Positions 5,603 through 10,503 of a stretch of DNA of 10,503 bases are shown here, in pieces (position 1 is the first letter of the stretch; each line of letters opens with the position of its first letter). The DNA lies in assembly GCA_003511885.1 (NCBI GenBank), contig DOIX01000086.1, positions 582 to 11,084 of the forward strand, read 5' to 3'. A program made the position numbers and the translations under genes. The notes under the pieces are model-generated. The model was not told where the DNA came from and did not search any database. It saw only the letters and a program-made list of their open reading frames with translations. This stretch comes from Cyanobacteria bacterium UBA11153. GTDB taxonomy: Bacteria; Cyanobacteriota; Cyanobacteriia; Cyanobacteriales; Coleofasciculaceae.

Positions 5603-5674
5603 TCGCCAGTGCAAAATCTCAACTCAACCTGCTCTTGATTCAGCCAACCGATACTAAAAATCAAACAAACGCCT

Positions 5675-6205
5675 GTGAATGATAAAAAACGTCCGCGAGA
5701 TTTACCTCAGATTAACGAAAGAATACGGTTTCCCAAGCTTCGGGTAATTGATACCGATGGGGCGCAACTGGGGATAATCTCCTCTCAAGAGGCTTTGCGT
5801 CTAGCTGAGGCAAAAGAATTAGATCTTGTTTTAGTGAGTGACAAGGCCGATCCGCCTGTATGTCGTATTATAGACTACGGGAAATATAAATTTGAGCAAG
5901 AGAAGAAAGCCAAAGAAGCTAGAAAGAAGCAGCATACTTCTGAGGTAAAAGAAGTAAAAATGCGCTATACCATTGAAGAACACGATTATCAGGTACGTGT
6001 TAATCAAGCTATGCGCTTTCTCAAAGATGGTGATAAAGTAAAAGCGACGATTACTTTCCGAGGCAGAGAAATTCAACACAGTGACTTGGCTGAGGCGTTG
6101 CTCAAACGGATGGCAGGTGATTTGAAAGAATTTGCCGAAGTACAACCATCTCCGCAACGAGAAGGGCGGAATATGATGATGTTGTTTTCTCCTAAAAAGG
6201 TATAA
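5675..6205 (+). CDS. infC: Translation initiation factor IF3
   Basis: A 176-residue IF3, which binds the 30S subunit, prevents premature 50S joining and checks the start codon-initiator tRNA match. The N-domain (about residues 8-80) begins [12 protein letters not shown] and contains the family signature [14 protein letters not shown] at 64-77. A lysine-rich linker helix (77-86) leads to the C-domain, with [30 protein letters not shown] and a final [10 protein letters not shown]. Length is typical for compact cyanobacterial IF3. The usual partners rpmI and rplT do not follow, as is normal in cyanobacteria. The start is uncertain: no ATG fits. GTG 5675 is called, but in-frame ACG (5669), ATC (5660) and ATA (5651) lie between it and a TGA at 5636. 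No Shine-Dalgarno is seen. Rare start codons in infC allow IF3 to regulate its own synthesis in E. coli. Confidence 0.95.
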   Translation: MNDKKRPRDLPQINERIRFPKLRVIDTDGAQLGIISSQEALRLAEAKELDLVLVSDKADPPVCRIIDYGKYKFEQEKKAKEARKKQHTSEVKEVKMRYTIEEHDYQVRVNQAMRFLKDGDKVKATITFRGREIQHSDLAEALLKRMAGDLKEFAEVQPSPQREGRNMMMLFSPKKV

Positions 6206-6209
6206 TTCG

Positions 6210-6423
6210 TTATTGGTTATTTCTTGTTGGTTATTGGTTATTTCTTGTTGGTTGTTGGCTATTTGAAGAACGAATCAAAACTAACAACCAAAGACTAAAA
6301 AAGCAAAAAATGGTTATTTTTTATTGGTTATCTGCCCAAAAAGACTAAAAACAAACAAGCAAATACTAACAAAAAATAGCCAATAGCCAAGAAATAACCA
6401 CAGACAACCAATAAATAACCACT
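6210..6423. repeat. Large imperfect inverted repeat of heptamers between infC and transporter gene
   Basis: The left arm holds a perfect 21-bp tandem duplication (6210-6230 and 6231-6251), itself three heptamers (attggtt, atttctt, gttggtt), extended to about 6267. The right arm (6375-6423) reads as the complementary heptamers: aatagcc, aatagcc, aagaaat, aaccaca, gacaacc, aataaat, aaccact. The arms pair imperfectly over roughly 45 bases around an A-rich loop of about 110 bases. The repeat starts four bases after the infC stop and ends five bases before the transporter ATG, so it fills the whole gap. It could separate the two transcripts or be read through as one long hairpin. Confidence 0.8.
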
Positions 6424-6428
6424 AAAAA

Positions 6429-9400
6429 ATGAAACTCCTTCATCGTACTCAATCTCAGGGTGGCTGGGTACGAAAAATTCTCAATTTGGTAAATCTTCGT
6501 CCGGAAGAAGGTGAACGAACATTAATGATGTTCGTATTTTATACAGCTACTTCTGTAGGATTATTGTGGTTTGAATATAGTGCTACTGCATTATTTTTAG
6601 ATAAATATGGAGCTAAAGGGTTACCTTTAATTTACATTGCCAGTGCCGTAATGTGTTCCGGATTAGGGGTATTATATTCCTGGCTGCAAAGTTGGATGCC
6701 TCTGAGACAGGTTTTAGTTGCGATCGCGCTCCTGACTGGTGTACCTTTATTAATATTCCGCTTGGGCTTGGGAGTTGGGTATTTCGATGGGTTGATTGCG
6801 ATGGGAACTATTTTTCTATTGCGGTTGTGGATGGATGCTGTAGAAGTACTCAACGATCTTAATTCTCAGGTTGCCGCTAATCAATTATTTAATATTCGAG
6901 AGATTAAGCGCACTTACCCGATTATTTCTTCGGGATTGTTGGTGGCAGATGTCATTTCTGGTTTTTCTTTGCCTTTTTTATTGTTAGTAGTTGAGGATAT
7001 TCAAAATGTTTTGATTGTGGCGGCGTTGGCGATGCTTTTAGCAGGGGTAACTTTATTTTATTTGACTCAGCGTTATCCTCAAGCTTTTCCCAATTCTCCT
7101 GTATTAGATTGGGAGGAAGAAGAACAAGAATTTAAAGTGGGGGGTACAACAGGACTTTTAAAAAGATATATCATTCCTTTATTTAGTTTCTTTATTTTGG
7201 GTGAAGCTCTGTATCTTCTAGTAGAGTTTCAGTATATGGGACAATTAGAAGAAAATTTAGATGCTTCAGATATCGCTGGATTTTTGGGATTATTTAGTGG
7301 GATTGTCGGACTATTTGAATTAACATCTCAATGGTTTATCTCCAGCCGTGCCATTGAAAAGATGGGTGTGTTTGTGGCGGCGATGATGTTACCAGGAGCC
7401 TTGGCATTTTTCGGTTTAATTACCTTGAGTGGATGTCTCGATTTTCTGATTCGATTATGCGGTAACTTTATCGAAGTCCCGAAAATAGTGACAGGGTTAT
7501 TTGTCGGTTTAATATTTCTGAGATTTATTGACGAATTACTCCGTTATACCTTAATTGCCGGAATTGAGCCATCCCTCTTTCAACCCATACCGGAAAAGAT
7601 GCGGAATTCAGTTCAAACCAAAGTACAGGGAATTGCCGAGCCGACAACAACTGGCATTACCGGAATTGCCATGTTAGCCAGTATTTGGCTATTACATTGG
7701 GCATTACCAAACTCCTCAGAAGCAACAAGAGCAATCTGGCAAAGTACAGTATTTATATCCGCGATCGTGATTTTATCATTAGTTTGGCTCTTCAGCGCTT
7801 GGTTAATGCGATCGAGTTATGTTAGCTTACTAGTACAAAATGCCGAACAAGGGCGTTTAGGTTTTGCCGATGTAGATTTACGGGCATTTAAACGTGCCGT
7901 AGTAGAAAGATTAGAAAAGCCCGGTACAGAAATAGATAAACGCGCCTGTATTCAACTATTATCTCAAATAGATCCCAAGAATGTCAGTCAAGTTTTAGCA
8001 CCATTATTATCTAATTTATCGGTAACTTTGCAGTGCCAGAGTTTGGAGGCAATGCTAGAGAATCCCAACCCAGCTTATCTAAATCATGTGGAGCTATTGA
8101 TAGAGCAAAATCCACCACCAGAAGTTCTCAGTCTAGCATTGCGCTATATCTGGTTAGCCCAACCAGAATTAGATATTTCCAAGATTAAACCTTATCTCAA
8201 TCCCATAGTCGATCCCACAGTCAGAGCCATAGCCGCATCTCTAATTTTACGTCGAGGCACGCCCGCTGAAAAAGCCGAAGCTACCAATATATTACGGCGG
8301 ATGCTCACCTCAAAACAAGAAAAAGAAAGGCTCATGAGTACCCGTGCTTTAGGAGATGCAGAATATTTGCAAGCCCTCCGACTTTACGTCCCAAATTTAT
8401 TACAGGATAATTCATTACGGGTACGTTGTGCCTTGCTAGATGTTATTGCAGCAACTCACTTAGAAGAATATTATCCTTCCATAATTAAGGGATTGTATTA
8501 TAAATCCACCCGCGAAGCAGCTCGTCATGCCCTAGTGCGCTTGAAAAATGATGCCATTCCCTTATTAGTAGACTTGATTAGCCCCAACAAAGACAGAGAA
8601 AAAGGGATTCGCGCAGCCGACACCAAGTCGCATCTTACATCGGATTTAGTAAAATTACAAGTATGGATAGCACTGGCTGAAATCCAGACACCAGAATCCC
8701 TCAATCAACTAGTAGAAAACACCGTCATCAGTTGGGGTACAACACGTCGAGATATTTTACGCGCTTTACTTAAAGTCCCTCATGAGGTAGGAATTGAAGC
8801 ACTACTAGATAAATTAGGCAGAAGCGGTATCGAAAGATTAATTGAAGAAGAATTACGAATTATTGGTGAACTTTATGCGGCTCTTGTCGATATAACACCG
8901 GAAAAATTTGCTCTCCAAGAAGCCGACTTATTGAGACGCGCAATAGAGGAACAGCAAAGTGATATCCTAGAAAGATGTTTCTTGTTGATGAAGTTTCTTT
9001 ATCCAGCCAGCGCAATTCAAGCCGCTACCTATAATTTAGGCTCGGAATCCCGATGGCATTATACCCCCACTTCATCATCCGATATTGCCCTAGGTTTAGA
9101 AATTTTAGATAATACTATAGATATCCCCACCAAACAGGTATTTTTAGGAATTTTAGACCGATGTTCCACTCCTGACAAATTGGCTTACCTAGTCGATTTA
9201 GTACCTTATCAACCAATGAGTATTGGAAATCGTTTGCGTCGATTAATTGAAGTACGAGATTTTCTCTCAGACTGGACTTTAGCCTGTTGTTTTCATTTAG
9301 CTAGAGTAGCTCATATTAGTTTAAAATCCGAAGCCACCCTCATCTGTCTGTGCCATCCCACAGGTTTTGTCAGAGAAGCTGTTTTAGTTTATTTAAAAGT

Positions 9401-9509
9401 AGCATCCCCTCGTACTTGTGCCGAGTTATTACCCAAAATAAAACAGGATCCCAATCGTCTCGTTGCCGCAATGGCACAGGAGATGATGGGAGATATAGCT
9501 AGGGGCTAG
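6429..9509 (+). CDS. Npt/NTT-like transporter domain fused to HEAT repeats
   Basis: A 1026-residue two-part protein. Residues 1-460 are a membrane domain with about twelve hydrophobic helices (first at 33-56, last at 437-459). It has features I associate with Npt1/Npt2-type nucleotide (ATP:ADP antiporter-like) transporters: an LRPEEGER lead-in (23-30), an acidic central loop after helix 6 (DWEEEEQEF, 227-235), and the cytosolic block LFQPIPEKMRNSVQTKVQGI (383-402) before helix 11. Residues about 480-1026 have no membrane helix and consist of paired amphipathic helices of the HEAT/Armadillo type, for example DPTVRAIAASLILRRG, DNSLRVRCALLDVIAA and STREAARHALVRLK. The fusion suggests a transporter or sensor with a cytosolic protein-docking solenoid; substrate and direction are unknown. 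The ATG has no Shine-Dalgarno and directly follows heptamer repeats. The final Ala-Arg-Gly and the stop lie in another heptamer array. The membrane/HEAT split is firm; transport of nucleotides is inference. Confidence 0.85.
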   Translation: MKLLHRTQSQGGWVRKILNLVNLRPEEGERTLMMFVFYTATSVGLLWFEYSATALFLDKYGAKGLPLIYIASAVMCSGLGVLYSWLQSWMPLRQVLVAIALLTGVPLLIFRLGLGVGYFDGLIAMGTIFLLRLWMDAVEVLNDLNSQVAANQLFNIREIKRTYPIISSGLLVADVISGFSLPFLLLVVEDIQNVLIVAALAMLLAGVTLFYLTQRYPQAFPNSPVLDWEEEEQEFKVGGTTGLLKRYIIPLFSFFILGEALYLLVEFQYMGQLEENLDASDIAGFLGLFSGIVGLFELTSQWFISSRAIEKMGVFVAAMMLPGALAFFGLITLSGCLDFLIRLCGNFIEVPKIVTGLFVGLIFLRFIDELLRYTLIAGIEPSLFQPIPEKMRNSVQTKVQGIAEPTTTGITGIAMLASIWLLHWALPNSSEATRAIWQSTVFISAIVILSLVWLFSAWLMRSSYVSLLVQNAEQGRLGFADVDLRAFKRAVVERLEKPGTEIDKRACIQLLSQIDPKNVSQVLAPLLSNLSVTLQCQSLEAMLENPNPAYLNHVELLIEQNPPPEVLSLALRYIWLAQPELDISKIKPYLNPIVDPTVRAIAASLILRRGTPAEKAEATNILRRMLTSKQEKERLMSTRALGDAEYLQALRLYVPNLLQDNSLRVRCALLDVIAATHLEEYYPSIIKGLYYKSTREAARHALVRLKNDAIPLLVDLISPNKDREKGIRAADTKSHLTSDLVKLQVWIALAEIQTPESLNQLVENTVISWGTTRRDILRALLKVPHEVGIEALLDKLGRSGIERLIEEELRIIGELYAALVDITPEKFALQEADLLRRAIEEQQSDILERCFLLMKFLYPASAIQAATYNLGSESRWHYTPTSSSDIALGLEILDNTIDIPTKQVFLGILDRCSTPDKLAYLVDLVPYQPMSIGNRLRRLIEVRDFLSDWTLACCFHLARVAHISLKSEATLICLCHPTGFVREAVLVYLKVASPRTCAELLPKIKQDPNRLVAAMAQEMMGDIARG

Positions 9510-9547
9510 GGACTAGGGGCTAGGGACTAGGGGCTAGGGGCTAGGGA
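9499..9547. repeat. Heptamer array (ctaggg g/a) containing the transporter stop codon
   Basis: Seven units: ctagggg, ctaggga, ctagggg, ctaggga, ctagggg, ctagggg, ctaggga. The array begins inside the coding region; the TAG stop at 9507-9509 is the TAG of the second unit. Each unit carries one TAG on both strands (CTAG is its own complement), so any frame meets a stop within three units. Confidence 0.93.
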
Positions 9548-9568
9548 AAGACAAAAAAAATTTCCCCT

Positions 9569-9613
9569 ATGTCTCCCATGTCTCCCATGTCTCCCATGTC
9601 TCCCTTGTCTCCC
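9569..9613. repeat. Nonamer array (atgtctccc), five units
   Basis: Four identical 9-bp units (9569-9604) and one variant, ttgtctccc (9605-9613), followed by decaying C/T-rich sequence. It is the only array in the gaps with a 9-bp period; the others are 7-bp. gggaaa (9544-9549) and tttccc (9561-9566), between the two arrays, can pair in a short stem around an A-run. Confidence 0.9.
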
Positions 9614-9759
9614 TTGCTCCTCCTGTGCAACCACCTCAACTGTCTACACCCCCCATAACCAGAAAGAAACGCTAAGATAAACTATTTTATTAACAGTTAC
9701 GGAACTGATGAGGATGCCGATGTAGTTATCCATGTCAGGTTTCATCTACATAAAAGTCG

Positions 9760-9767
9760 AGGAGAGG
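9760..9767 (+). promoter_or_regulatory. Strong Shine-Dalgarno of the 206-residue protein gene
   Basis: AGGAGAGG with AGGAG seven bases from the ATG at 9772. It is the clearest ribosome-binding site in the window, where most genes lack one, and fixes this start. A 6-bp inverted repeat (atgtag 9720-9725, ctacat 9746-9751) lies just upstream in the leader. Confidence 0.75.
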
Positions 9768-9771
9768 CATT

Positions 9772-10392
9772 ATGACAAGCCAGCCTATTCAATACCAAAA
9801 TGATGAGGATACTGTGAGTCAAATACACGGAGAAATACTAGAGGCACTCTTAATCTCACAAGATGATTGTTATCCTTGGAATCCCTCTGAAGCATTAGCA
9901 TACAGCTATTTTGAAGAAATTGAAGCAGGATGCTGGCGAGACTATGTGCCAGATGAAGAAGAGGTGGCATTTAATTCTCAGGCTTTATTCAATAATTTGC
10001 ACAAGTGCTTTTCATCTATGGTATCTCCTTCGACAGATAGCTTAAAGTCTTATTTAGCCGAAAGGTTTGCCAATTGTTGCCCAGAAGAATGGCTAAATGC
10101 GATTGCGAGGGAGGCTCAAAAAATGGCTCAGAGTAATTTATCCCTGGCAGATAGACTTGTGAGCTGCGTCAAACCTTTGTTACCTAACTGGAGTGAAGAT
10201 GATTTGCTCATGTTAGCACGTCCTTGGGCCTATGCGATGCGCAGTATGCCAGATACCCCTATCCAAAATCTAGAATTGATTGTCCAACCTGTAGAATGGA
10301 CAAAGTTATCTGTAGTTGAGCAAGTCCGTTTCAGTTTAGCTGTTGCTCACTCTGCTCTCCTCCAACTGGAAAATCCTCATCCTGAAAATTGA
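9772..10392 (+). CDS. Conserved-looking hypothetical protein, probably cyanobacterial
   Basis: A 206-residue soluble protein that I do not recognise by function. The composition is acidic. The N-terminal 90 residues hold many Asp/Glu with aromatic positions (YPWNPSEALAYSYFEEIE at about 34-51, DYVPDEEEVAFNSQALFNNL). The C-terminal half is helical, with WSEDDLLMLARPWAYAMR (about 159-176) as its most motif-like part and a final helix VVEQVRFSLAVAHSALLQLE. There is no signal peptide, membrane helix, metal-binding cluster or catalytic motif, although five cysteines are scattered through it. The layout of a short N-terminal YPWNP segment, then acidic FxxL helices, resembles uncharacterised cyanobacterial proteins, which is recollection rather than proof. 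The strong Shine-Dalgarno and good codon structure make it a real gene. It is 262 bp from the transporter gene, across two repeat arrays, so probably transcribed separately. Confidence 0.75.
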   Translation: MTSQPIQYQNDEDTVSQIHGEILEALLISQDDCYPWNPSEALAYSYFEEIEAGCWRDYVPDEEEVAFNSQALFNNLHKCFSSMVSPSTDSLKSYLAERFANCCPEEWLNAIAREAQKMAQSNLSLADRLVSCVKPLLPNWSEDDLLMLARPWAYAMRSMPDTPIQNLELIVQPVEWTKLSVVEQVRFSLAVAHSALLQLENPHPEN

Positions 10393-10417
10393 ATTTGTCA
10401 GGACTTACAAAGAGAGT

Positions 10418-10456
10418 CGCTTTCAGCCCTAGTCTAAAGACACAGGGCTGAAAGCG
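10418..10456. terminator. Strong hairpin after the last gene, possible terminator or dispersed repeat
   Basis: cgctttcagccct (10418-10430) and agggctgaaagcg (10444-10456) form a perfect 13-bp stem around a 13-base loop, 25 bases after the stop at 10392. No T-run follows, so intrinsic termination of the E. coli type is not shown. The stem is followed by a gcgcttcgc palindromic string, which points to a dispersed cyanobacterial repeat as an alternative. Confidence 0.6.
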
Positions 10457-10503
10457 CTTCGCAGGAAATATCGCTATAGATAGGGTTTGCTGAGAAAGTC
10501 TTC

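Larger units (their letters stand above)
5277..5674. other. Divergent intergenic region between hydrolase and infC
   Basis: About 400 bp between two diverging genes. It holds two heptamer arrays (5349-5376 and 5385-5426), a pair of 17-bp palindromes (5537-5602) and the untranslated leader of infC. The ggggaga (5342-5348) and tctcccta (5382-5389) parts can pair across the first array. An open frame at 5497-5682 runs through the palindromes and overlaps infC; it has no family resemblance and is not called. No RNA gene is recognised. Confidence 0.6.

Noticed and set aside
5497..5682. 61-residue open frame upstream of infC
   Set aside because: It translates the palindromic repeats, overlaps the infC start and has no protein-like motif.
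10398..10408. tcaggacttac, reminiscent of terminal repeats of some cyanobacterial insertion sequences
   Set aside because: Only 11 bases match from memory, there is no transposase and no second terminus before the window ends.

Overview
The window looks like chromosomal DNA of a filamentous cyanobacterium of the Oscillatoria/Microcoleus type. That is an inference from three things. The cyanobacterial HIP1 octamer GCGATCGC occurs at least seven times (starting at 303, 699, 2485, 2507, 2736, 3755 and 6720), where chance would give well under one. Short tandem repeats, mostly 7-bp units, fill many of the gaps. The gene content fits oxygenic phototrophs: a free-standing protochlorophyllide-reductase-type small domain, infC without rpmI-rplT beside it, a cyanobacterial-style CdsA, and a nucleotide-transporter/HEAT fusion.

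Layout. 47-646 (+) is cbiT, a cobalamin-pathway methyltransferase. 864-1766 (+) is cdsA (CDP-diacylglycerol synthesis). 1869-2402 (-) is a pentapeptide-repeat protein of 20 uninterrupted repeats. 2758-3816 (+) is a YheT-like alpha/beta hydrolase. It converges on 3930-4115 (-), a 61-residue PCP_red-domain protein, and 4272-5276 (-), a second alpha/beta hydrolase. 5675-6205 (+) is infC (translation initiation factor IF3). 6429-9509 (+) is a 1026-residue protein with 12 predicted membrane helices related to Npt/NTT nucleotide transporters and a C-terminal HEAT-repeat half. 9772-10392 (+) is an unrecognised, probably cyanobacteria-specific soluble protein. There are two divergent promoter regions (2403-2757 and 5277-5674) and one convergent junction (3817-3929). 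I see no tRNA, rRNA, CRISPR array, intact transposase or phage gene.

The genes are mostly housekeeping or unlinked metabolic genes and do not form one obvious pathway. The unusual layer is the repeats between them. At least eight arrays with 7-bp periodicity, most with a different unit, press directly against coding ends. One ends 4 bp before the cbiT ATG and one starts 3 bp after the pentapeptide gene's stop. Two arrays actually supply the stop codon and last residues of the gene beside them (the hydrolase at 3816 and the transporter at 9509). A separate palindromic element, CAGAAACC(G/C)GGTTTCTG, occurs as opposed pairs upstream of cdsA and of infC. A 12-bp minisatellite inside the second hydrolase gene encodes a Ser-Gln-rich tetrapeptide repeat. 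I did not find a convincing new multi-gene system; the best leads are the repeat/stop-codon arrangement, the paired palindromes, the unclear infC start, and the transporter-HEAT fusion.
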